A stretch of DNA of 64,000 nt, taken from JAGORM01 sp964406795 (GTDB taxonomy: Bacteria; Patescibacteriota; Microgenomatia; Levybacterales; GWA1-39-11). This document shows, piece after piece, positions 39,189 to 46,151 of this stretch; the first letter of the stretch is position 1; every line of letters starts with the position of its first letter. Below the pieces are notes generated by a model. The model worked only from the letters and a program-made list of their open reading frames with translations. It was not told where the DNA came from and searched no databases. The stretch is from assembly GCA_964406795.1 (NCBI GenBank), contig CAYOTA010000008.1:1-64000 (forward strand), given 5' to 3'. The position numbers were made by a program, and so were the translations under genes.

Positions 39189-40348
39189 GTGTTAACAATT
39201 TGAGAAATAGTTACTGCTTTTTCTTTCGTGACGTTAACGTGGGTAGGCAAATTTATTATTACTTCTGAAATTTTTTCTGATTCAGGACACGTGCCCATAA
39301 TAAACCCGGATTTTTTGAGTAACCGTTTGGGAGCCACGGGAGCATCGTACCATATGTCTGAGATATACAGTCCTTGTGTTTTTGCGTACGTTATAAATTC
39401 ATTTCTGTTAGTAATTTTTACCGGGAACCGGAGGCACGTTGAAGTACTGACAAGGCTCGATATCTCTTTAAATTGATACGAAGCATGTATAGTATCTGCA
39501 TATATTTTGGAAATAGTGCGCCTATGTGAAAGCTGTTTTTCAAGAAAGCCAAATTCCTGTAAGGCTAGCATTGCATGCCAATCAGACATATTTTTACCCA
39601 CATCATTTTTCATAGGGTTTGATAAAAGGCGTGTTGTTTTTAAAAATATATGAAGAAATTTCCCTATGCCTGATTTATACGTTTTCCTGATTAATAAAGT
39701 CATGAGTGGATATATTTTGTCTTGCATAGATATGTCTGTATTTGTCTTTGTGTTTTGCAAAGTCTTATGAGGGGGTTTTGAAATAAGTGCACCTCCTGAA
39801 ACCGCGTCCACTACCTTGTCCTGACTAAATGACAAAACAACATAGTCCCCTACACTGCCCGCTTCTTTCTTAGTACTATAACTAGTGCCTATGGAATGAG
39901 CTAAATCCTCAATAAGTAGTATCTTGTGTTTTTTGCAAATCTTTTGAATTCCTTCTATGTCGCATGGGTAACCTAGCGTATTTTGTATTATCACGGCCTT
40001 TATGGTAGGTGTGCGTTTTATCTCTGCTTCAAGTGTTTGAGTATCAAAGTGCAGTTTTTCCGGATCTATATCTAAAAATACTGGATTCATATGTGCTTTT
40101 TTAATAGCATCTACAACTGCTATGCAGGTAAATCCTGTAAGTGCGACTTTGGATGAATCCGGTAAATCGGCAAGTAATAAAGCTTGGGTTATAGCCTCTC
40201 TTCCTTTATAAAATAATGTTACTTGTCCTTGATATTTATTTTCTAGAAATGTAACAAGTTCTCGTTTGCCATTTTTCTCAGTTAAATATATGGAGTTGAG
40301 TAAGTATCCGAGGTTATAGTTTGATCCCAGCGAGTTAAAAATGTTCAT
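39167..40348 (-). CDS. DegT/DnrJ/EryC1-family PLP aminotransferase
   Basis: 393 residues of the sugar-aminotransferase fold (ArnB/DegT). The cofactor region includes VALTGFTCIAVVDAIKKAHM, the Asp/His pair in LLIEDLAHSIGTSYS, and the Schiff-base Lys in VLSFSQDKVVDAVSGGALI (family SFxxxKxxxxGxGG). The C-terminal part is shorter than in typical nucleotide-sugar enzymes. Family members make amino-sugars for surface glycans. The stop overlaps FemAB by 22 nt and its start (ATG at 40348) overlaps the hydrolase gene by 4 nt, so it is translated with the wall cluster; a surface-polymer role is inferred. Confidence 0.88.
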   Translation of the reverse strand: MNIFNSLGSNYNLGYLLNSIYLTEKNGKRELVTFLENKYQGQVTLFYKGREAITQALLLADLPDSSKVALTGFTCIAVVDAIKKAHMNPVFLDIDPEKLHFDTQTLEAEIKRTPTIKAVIIQNTLGYPCDIEGIQKICKKHKILLIEDLAHSIGTSYSTKKEAGSVGDYVVLSFSQDKVVDAVSGGALISKPPHKTLQNTKTNTDISMQDKIYPLMTLLIRKTYKSGIGKFLHIFLKTTRLLSNPMKNDVGKNMSDWHAMLALQEFGFLEKQLSHRRTISKIYADTIHASYQFKEISSLVSTSTCLRFPVKITNRNEFITYAKTQGLYISDIWYDAPVAPKRLLKKSGFIMGTCPESEKISEVIINLPTHVNVTKEKAVTISQIVNTWHTQQK

Positions 40349-41043
40349 TTAAATTCTTTTTTTATTATGTCCACAACTTGGTCAGTCTGGGTAAATTGTG
40401 GAGAGTGAGCTGCGTTCTCAATAGTATACAGCGTGCTGTTGGGGAGTTCATTTTTAAAGACAAGAGCATCAGTATAAGGCGTTGCCGTGTCATTTTTGCC
40501 CCAAATAATTGTTACTGGAATTTGCAAATCTTTTAAGTGAGGCGCTACATCAACCTTGATTAAATTTCTCATGGTCTCTTTCATTATAGGTGTTGCACTT
40601 ATGTAGTCGGATTCGCGTGTTGCCTTGTATAAAAGGCTTTTGGCATTCTGAGAATTTGTTATTTTTTTGCCTACAATAGAAAGGAATTTGAATACTCCTC
40701 TCTTTGTTTTTGTAATTATGTCACTGTGGTAAATCCCGGCACTGTCCAGTAAGAAGATTTGCTCCAATCGCTCCGGATATTTAACAGCAAATGACAGTAG
40801 TATTCTTCCTCCATTTGAATGTCCTAAAACAGACACGTGTTTATTGTCCGGTAAAGATTTTGCAAGCCACTCTACATAATCATCTATATCCCATGCCCTG
40901 TCTATTGGAGCTGAAAGTCCGGGAATATCTAGAAAAACAGGCTCTATTCCAATTGACTCTAATTTCTTTAAAAAAGATTTCCACTTTTCAGTGCTTGTTG
41001 TCCACCCATGAAGAATATATAACTTATTGTCTAAAGACCCCAC
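40345..41043 (-). CDS. Alpha/beta hydrolase in the cell-wall cluster
   Basis: 232 residues from GTG at 41043, chosen because AGGAGG lies 5 nt upstream on the minus strand; a TTG at 41064 is the alternative. Fold landmarks: oxyanion region LYILHGWTTSTEKW, nucleophile Ser in VLGHSNGGRIL, acid Asp in IWGKNDTATPY and His in NAAHSPQFTQ. No lid domain beyond ~45 residues. It resembles esterases of the MhpC type, substrate unknown. It overlaps MurF-like and DegT genes, so a lipid- or wall-linked substrate is plausible. Confidence 0.88.
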   Translation of the reverse strand: MGSLDNKLYILHGWTTSTEKWKSFLKKLESIGIEPVFLDIPGLSAPIDRAWDIDDYVEWLAKSLPDNKHVSVLGHSNGGRILLSFAVKYPERLEQIFLLDSAGIYHSDIITKTKRGVFKFLSIVGKKITNSQNAKSLLYKATRESDYISATPIMKETMRNLIKVDVAPHLKDLQIPVTIIWGKNDTATPYTDALVFKNELPNSTLYTIENAAHSPQFTQTDQVVDIIKKEFK

Positions 41044-42347
41044 TTGCGCCTCCTCTCGTCCCAAACCTTTTCGCGCCGCGCTAGTAAACTTTTTTCTTTT
41101 TTATCCAAAAGTAGATTCTCAATTACACCCTCCAAAAACCGTGCACCTTTAAATAAAATTGTTTCCTGTCCGCGTATTTCTTTCAGCAGTAAATCAAGTA
41201 CATCCCGTGGATTTTCAAATACATCTAGTGGAATGTTTTTGTTTAATTTTTCTTTAAGAATTGGATATGTGTATTTTTTTACCCGGGTGCCCAAAAGCAC
41301 AATTCTTTTTGTGTCTTGTTCGAGTAAAAGATTAGCCAGCTTTTCATGTTCTTCTTGCTCTACACTTCCCTGCTCTAGCATGTCCCCTATCACCGTCCAT
41401 TTTGTTTTAGCTGGAAACTCTTGAAACATTGAAAGAATTGCTTTCATAGATGAGTAATTGGCATTATACGTACTATCTATAATTGTAATATTTTTGATTC
41501 CTCTAAAAAGTGAGCTTCTTCCTGGCGGAAAATGGGTATAAGTAAATCTCTCATCGAACTTAATTTGCAAGAAGTCACAAAGTATCTTTAACATTTCGAT
41601 AGAATAGATTAATTCTTTCGGCTGCAATGATTTAAACAGATAAATTTTACTGTCTGTTTTAAATTCAGTTCCATCTTTTGAGATTTTGTAATCAGTAAGC
41701 GCTTTCATTTTTACGCTTTCAACTGCAGCTTTTGTCCTGGGAAGTTGGTTTGTCATAAGTTCAGAGTCACCGTCAATTACTAAAAGTTTTTGTGTGTGCT
41801 CCCCAAAGTATCCAAATTCATATGCAATTGCGTCCTCGACACTTTTGAACTTTTCGGGGACTAGCTTATCAAAGTTCATGCTGTGAGTTCGGCTGGTTGA
41901 AACCCACAAAGTTACCTCAGGTTTTAAAAGGTTTGCTAAAAACTTTGCCTCTCCTGGCCTATCCGCATCACATTCTGCTATATAAAGTTTTTCAGTGTAT
42001 GGTTTTTTAAATGCTTGAGTTGGAGCCTTAAAAATAATAGATAGCCACTCAGTGGGCTTAAGCGTTCTTCTATGCAAATCCAATATGTCAAAAGGAATAC
42101 CGATTGCTGAATTTGCGTGGTGCGAATAATGTGCTTTACTGCCAACTTGCGCTTCTACTAAATGAAATAACGTAGTCTTACCGCTTGATCCTGTTATGAC
42201 AATGACTCGTGGGTTCCAACGTGAAAGCCTAATTTTTGCCCAGAATGCAAAGTAATACGCTATTGGAAAAAATAAAATATCTTTGATATGTCCTACCACT
42301 TCCCTATTGTAACTTGTTTGAAATATAAAATCGAGGCGTAACAACAC
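41031..42347 (-). CDS. MurF-like Mur ligase
   Basis: 438 residues, ATP-dependent ligase of the Mur family. N-terminal region unlike full MurF: a hydrophobic segment (ILFFPIAYYFAFWAKIRLS) precedes the ATP site VIVITGSSGKTTLFHLVEAQ; the central domain contains HHANSAIGIPFDILDLHRRT and later IIDSTYNANYSSMKAILSM (compare DxYNANPxSm), and the C-terminal domain begins TKWTVIGDMLEQGSVEQEEH (compare ailGdMlELG). This is the MurF group that adds D-Ala-D-Ala to the UDP-muramoyl tripeptide, but the usual UDP-binding N-domain is replaced by a membrane-like segment, so it might be a MurF homologue acting on another peptide or lipid-linked substrate. GTG start, 12 nt after folD. Confidence 0.82.
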   Translation of the reverse strand: MLLRLDFIFQTSYNREVVGHIKDILFFPIAYYFAFWAKIRLSRWNPRVIVITGSSGKTTLFHLVEAQVGSKAHYSHHANSAIGIPFDILDLHRRTLKPTEWLSIIFKAPTQAFKKPYTEKLYIAECDADRPGEAKFLANLLKPEVTLWVSTSRTHSMNFDKLVPEKFKSVEDAIAYEFGYFGEHTQKLLVIDGDSELMTNQLPRTKAAVESVKMKALTDYKISKDGTEFKTDSKIYLFKSLQPKELIYSIEMLKILCDFLQIKFDERFTYTHFPPGRSSLFRGIKNITIIDSTYNANYSSMKAILSMFQEFPAKTKWTVIGDMLEQGSVEQEEHEKLANLLLEQDTKRIVLLGTRVKKYTYPILKEKLNKNIPLDVFENPRDVLDLLLKEIRGQETILFKGARFLEGVIENLLLDKKEKSLLARREKVWDERRRKWGL

Positions 42348-42359
42348 TTTACTACAGGC

Positions 42360-43202
42360 CTAATCACTAGAAGTTTGTTTTTCTGCTGCAGTTATCAAAT
42401 TTTGAAAAAGATAGGAAAGATTTACCGGCCCTACTCCACCCGGGGTAGGACTCCAAGCAGAGGCTTTGTCTTTTATTTCGTCCACATTGTAATCTCCTTT
42501 TAATTTTCCGTCTTCTTTGTGTGTTCCAACACCAACTAATATTACCCCCTTTGATAAATATTCTGGTTTTATTACATTACTCTTACCAACCGCGCTAATA
42601 ATTAGTGTAGACTTTTTAAGAATACTTTCTACGTCCGTTGTTTTACTGTCTATGACTTGAAAAGGTACTTTTAAAGTCTGAAGCCATTCTATTGCAGGAC
42701 CCCCGGCTGTTTCTCCTTTTCCTGCTATGCATACGGACTGATTTAACAGCACTTTTTCTAATTCCGAGGCTGTTGTCACTCGCAAGGCCTCTCTGATAAA
42801 ACGTTGAATAGCCATAAGAACTGGAACAATGTAGATCGAATCATCTCGAAACCCATCAATATCTTTTACTGGACTGATGCCTTCTATAACTTTTTTTCTA
42901 TCAAATTGTTTTGGAATTGGTCTTTGGACAATAATTCCGTGTACGTTTTTATTTTCATTTAATACTTTTATTGTGTTGTGTAACTCTTCTTCATCTTCAC
43001 CTGTAAGTTTTATTAAATTTGTTTTAATACCAAGTCTTTCAGCCGTTTTTAACTTTTGGGAAACATAAGATAACCATGCCTCTTCTTTACCCACTGTAAC
43101 TATTGCTAACTCTGGGATAACTTCTTGATTGTTTAGCTTCAAGATTCTTTCACGAACATCATTTAGTATCTCCTCAGCTATAATTTTGCCTGACATTTCC
43201 AT
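42360..43202 (-). CDS. folD: Bifunctional methylenetetrahydrofolate dehydrogenase/cyclohydrolase
   Basis: 280 residues. Key active-site residues of FolD are kept: Tyr and Lys in LSYVSQKLKTAERLGI, Gln in IIVQRPIPKQFD (usually QLPLP), Asp in SPVKDIDGF. The dinucleotide loop reads AGKGETAGGPAIEWL instead of GRSxxVGxP, so NADP(H) preference may differ. The C-terminus has TPGGVGPVNLSYLFQN. It interconverts one-carbon forms of tetrahydrofolate for purine and methionine synthesis. TATAAT (minus strand, 43214-43209) sits 6 nt before ATG. It heads the minus-strand run into the MurF-like gene. Confident. Confidence 0.95.
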   Translation of the reverse strand: MEMSGKIIAEEILNDVRERILKLNNQEVIPELAIVTVGKEEAWLSYVSQKLKTAERLGIKTNLIKLTGEDEEELHNTIKVLNENKNVHGIIVQRPIPKQFDRKKVIEGISPVKDIDGFRDDSIYIVPVLMAIQRFIREALRVTTASELEKVLLNQSVCIAGKGETAGGPAIEWLQTLKVPFQVIDSKTTDVESILKKSTLIISAVGKSNVIKPEYLSKGVILVGVGTHKEDGKLKGDYNVDEIKDKASAWSPTPGGVGPVNLSYLFQNLITAAEKQTSSD

Positions 43203-43304
43203 CCAGTAATTATACAGTGGGCAACGTAGTTTAAAAAGGAGTAGTTAATGACAATCGCACTTTTTAGGTAGACCATCCCATCCTTAGCTATATCTTTTAA
43301 GCAA

Positions 43305-43357
43305 CTAACGTTTACGTTTATTCCAATTCGGAAGTAGATTACGGCTAAACATCAGAA
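43305..43357. repeat. Hairpin element at the 3' side of the second RAYT
   Basis: A degenerate version of the element at 44039-44093: CTAACGTTTACGTTTATTCC, then TTCGGAAGTAGATTACGG, CTAAACATCAGAA. It overlaps the last codons of the RAYT gene. Confidence 0.65.
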
Positions 43358-43995
43358 TCATGAAGGAGATGTTTTATGGTGTTCAGTTGTTTTGCATAAT
43401 TAATGTGGTCCGTGGTGAAGGATCTGTACATCTTAATATTCTTGAATTGCTCAGTTATTATTTTTCGATTACAGATGGTTTTACTAGAGACTCCTACATG
43501 TTCACGGTAAGAAGACCACTCATAATCTTCAGGTTTATTGATGGGCATTTGTGAGACCACCGGATTTAAATGAATATATCTATCCACATGTATCAATTGT
43601 TCTGTAGTTTCAATCCATACTGCCTTGAAATTGCCCTGATATAAAGGTCCCTCCCTCTTTTGTTTAACGTTCACATATTTTGCATAGCTATTCATGAGCT
43701 TTCTCATAAATGTAGAGATTCCTTCGTCTTCTCTTTGACAGAGTATGAAATGAAAATGATTGGGCATGAGACAATACGAGACTATATCCACAGCATTGGT
43801 AAGTTTTTGGGGAGTAGACGTGTGCTGCTTGAAGTGTGAAAAGCTTCCACCGTTTGGATTTACTTTGTAATACTGAGTAGCTTGCAAGAACCGAATATGA
43901 TCTCGTCTAGTGTGGAATATAGGCATTCTGGCTACACCTCTATTAAACACATGGTAGTATTCATTATTAGAAAATATTACATTTCTACGTGACAT
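43345..43995 (-). CDS. Second RAYT (IS200-like HUH transposase)
   Basis: 216 residues, same family as the copy at 13518 but clearly diverged. NNEYYHVFNRGVARMPIFH, the HUH site in YCLMPNHFHFILCQ, LYQGNFKAVWIETT and HVDRYIHLNPVVSQ with YEWSSYREHV. ATG at 43995. It is bracketed by hairpin elements (43305-43357 and 44039-44093) unrelated to those of the first RAYT, so each enzyme seems to have its own palindrome family. Confident on family, activity unknown. Confidence 0.93.
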   Translation of the reverse strand: MSRRNVIFSNNEYYHVFNRGVARMPIFHTRRDHIRFLQATQYYKVNPNGGSFSHFKQHTSTPQKLTNAVDIVSYCLMPNHFHFILCQREDEGISTFMRKLMNSYAKYVNVKQKREGPLYQGNFKAVWIETTEQLIHVDRYIHLNPVVSQMPINKPEDYEWSSYREHVGVSSKTICNRKIITEQFKNIKMYRSFTTDHINYAKQLNTIKHLLHDSDV

Positions 43996-44038
43996 AACTT
44001 AATTAAATAGTATGTAATAACAAATAAGCAATGTGTAG

Positions 44039-44093
44039 TTCTAATGTTTAGTTCTGTTTTACTTCGGAAGTGGAACGAGGCTAAACATTAGAA
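44039..44093. repeat. Hairpin element at the 5' side of the second RAYT
   Basis: Perfect 13-bp inverted repeat TTCTAATGTTTAG (44039-44051) and CTAAACATTAGAA (44081-44093), with an inner hairpin ACTTC-G-GAAGT and flanking GTTC/GAAC. Shares sequence with the element at 43305-43357. Confidence 0.9.
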
Positions 44094-44116
44094 ATGTTTA
44101 CAGTTTCGGGAATGTG

Positions 44117-44476
44117 TTAAGGTGTGGGGTTTTTAAAGGGAGGAATATTAAATCTCTCACAAAATGCAGGATATAATTCGGGTCTTTCAAGTGCGTCTGC
44201 ATAACTAATAGGAAACTGACCGCTCCACACCTCAGGTTCTACTCCCAGCTCATGTGCTCTTAAAACCGCATCGTCAACTTGTAATTTTTCTGCGATTTCC
44301 CATACTCTAAATCCTCCTTCTGTGCGAGCATCTCCCCAATAAGAGCCCATAGCGCGAGCATGTTCTGCTTCTGCTTGCATTCGAGCTTCTGCCTTTGTTG
44401 CCTCTTGTCGGATATTACGCATTTCTTGGGTTAAGGCTTTGGTTACCCTACCGATTGCACGTTCATATTGACTCAT
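44117..44476 (-). CDS. Hypothetical helical protein
   Basis: 119 residues from ATG at 44476. A long charged helix (TQEMRNIRQEATKAEARMQA) leads into a segment RVWEIAEKLQVDDAVLRAHE and a Pro-rich C-terminus with no known family. TTGTAA-N17-TATATA on the minus strand ends 8 nt before ATG, the same leaderless layout as other genes. The frame extends upstream to 44539 but that extension would read through this promoter. Function unknown. Confidence 0.6.
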   Translation of the reverse strand: MSQYERAIGRVTKALTQEMRNIRQEATKAEARMQAEAEHARAMGSYWGDARTEGGFRVWEIAEKLQVDDAVLRAHELGVEPEVWSGQFPISYADALERPELYPAFCERFNIPPFKNPTP

Positions 44477-44507
44477 TGAAATAATATATACACAAAAATA
44501 AGAAGTA

Positions 44508-45083
44508 TTACAAGAGGCCGAGTTTTTTGGAGCATCCACTCCATGGGCCCCATCCTCGTTTTTCCTGAAGCATTTTGCCTCTCATAATTTGTTCATCTCT
44601 GGATGCTTCATGCGGCATATTGGTACCCCCCACCCCACGCCATGCGCTTTCTGAAAATTGAAGGCCACCGTAATATCCATTTCCCGTATTAATTCCCCAA
44701 TTACCTTTAGATTCACACTGAGCCAACTTTTCCCACACATCGGCATCTGCGCTTGATACTTGGACAGGTGAAGAAGTTGGTGCAGGTGTTGGACTTGGGC
44801 TTGGGGTTATTGTTGCCGTGCTGTAGCTATAAGTTACTTCTGATGTGTCCGTGATAGTTTCAAATGTTGAATTATTGTACCAACTGGATACCTCAGGGAG
44901 CACAAATACTTCGTCATCTTGTTTGGAAAAAGCTTGAGGAACGTGAATGAAAAGAATGATGGCAGGGATAGAAAGTGCAAAAAGTATTATCGCCAATCTT
45001 TCACCAAAAAATAAAAGAACAGTTTGTAACCACCGCTCAATTTTTTTCTCAGGCCTTACTTCTACTAAATTTATTTCATCCAT
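44508..45083 (-). CDS. Membrane-anchored Rpf-like transglycosylase
   Basis: 191 residues from ATG at 45083. One membrane span near residues 20-45 (LLFFGERLAIILFALSIPAI), a Ser/Thr/Pro linker (TITPSPSPTPAPTSSP), then a C-terminal domain of about 75 residues matching resuscitation-promoting-factor/transglycosylase-like proteins: DVWEKLAQCESKGNWGINTG, YYGGLQFSESAWRGVGG and RGWGPWSGC (catalytic Glu in CES). These muramidase-like enzymes cut peptidoglycan. They are best known from Actinobacteria and are also reported in CPR. It is near the pilus and gyrase genes but not in their operon. Good confidence in the domain. Confidence 0.88.
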   Translation of the reverse strand: MDEINLVEVRPEKKIERWLQTVLLFFGERLAIILFALSIPAIILFIHVPQAFSKQDDEVFVLPEVSSWYNNSTFETITDTSEVTYSYSTATITPSPSPTPAPTSSPVQVSSADADVWEKLAQCESKGNWGINTGNGYYGGLQFSESAWRGVGGTNMPHEASRDEQIMRGKMLQEKRGWGPWSGCSKKLGLL

Positions 45084-45116
45084 ACAGAAAGCCAAACGCC
45101 TGTTTAAATCGTAAAA

Positions 45117-46142
45117 CTATTTCAGGTATTTGTCAAAAAAATTAACAGAACGATCTATCGCAAGATTAAAGCTTTGGGAAATATTGTGATCATTTCCTTC
45201 ATAGAAAAATATTTCGGATTCAATTCCGGCTTTTTTAAGTGCATTGTAATACAGTTGGGACAATTGGTATGGAACCGTTTCATCTGAATACCCGTGATGT
45301 AATGATACTGGCGCCTTTTGAAGAGATAAATAAGAAGTTGCCGAAATAGAATTCCAAAATGGGCTAGCAAGATTTGGCTCTCCGTAGTCATCTATAAATG
45401 ATTGTCTTGTAGATCTATTAGAATTCATAGCAGGATTTGTGGGATTTGGTTGGCGACGTTTAGACCACCATTCACGGTAAATATCTTCGTATGATCCCAC
45501 TACTCCGCCCCAAATAACTGCCGCTTTTATGTCAGGATTGATTACCAAGGCGCGTTGGGTAATTGTGCCTCCCATAGAGTGTCCCCACATGCCAATTTTA
45601 TCTGGATTTACATATTCTAGCTTTTTAACACTTTCTAATGCATTGAGAACATCGGCTGTATATCCTGGGGAAAAGTAAGCACCCTCGGCGTCTCCCTCTG
45701 AAAAACCGTGCCCTCTATAATCTGACTTAAATACTACATAACCGTTTCTCGCAAAAGTATCTACGTATGCAATATAACGTTCATTTGTTCTGTATTCAGC
45801 GGGAGGTATATATCCATGGTTAAAGATAATAACCGGATATCCGTTTTCCGGTTTAAGTGTTTCAGGGACAGTAAGCAAGCCGTTTATTTTAAGACCATCT
45901 GATTTATATGAGGTAATATACTGCTTGTAATTACTTCCGGCGGGGAGTTCTTGTTCAATAACAATTTCAGATCCTGGGTATGGTTTAAGACGCATGCCAT
46001 CAATACTGAGCGGGTGGCGGAAAATATTTGTGGCTGTTTTAGTTGGTGTTTCTACAACTCTTTTGTTACTGCTTAAAACCAAAAGCAAAACTACTCCAAA
46101 AACCCCAACAAATAAAAATAATACTATCAAACGCATGATCAT
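45117..46142 (-). CDS. Membrane-anchored alpha/beta hydrolase (prolyl oligopeptidase-like)
   Basis: 341 residues from ATG at 46142 (M at 46136 also possible). One N-terminal membrane helix (RLIVLFLFVGVFGVVLLLVL), then the S9-like hydrolase core: INGLLTVPETLKPENGYPVI, HGYIPPAEY, the nucleophile Ser in MWGHSMGGTITQRAL, acid Asp in HHGYSDETVPYQL and His in YEGNDHNISQSF. The mobile part contains an insert with WWSKRRQPNP. It probably acts outside the membrane as an esterase or peptidase. It follows gyrA (10 nt) on the same strand. Confidence 0.85.
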   Translation of the reverse strand: MIMRLIVLFLFVGVFGVVLLLVLSSNKRVVETPTKTATNIFRHPLSIDGMRLKPYPGSEIVIEQELPAGSNYKQYITSYKSDGLKINGLLTVPETLKPENGYPVIIFNHGYIPPAEYRTNERYIAYVDTFARNGYVVFKSDYRGHGFSEGDAEGAYFSPGYTADVLNALESVKKLEYVNPDKIGMWGHSMGGTITQRALVINPDIKAAVIWGGVVGSYEDIYREWWSKRRQPNPTNPAMNSNRSTRQSFIDDYGEPNLASPFWNSISATSYLSLQKAPVSLHHGYSDETVPYQLSQLYYNALKKAGIESEIFFYEGNDHNISQSFNLAIDRSVNFFDKYLK

Positions 46143-46151
46143 ATGCAATTA

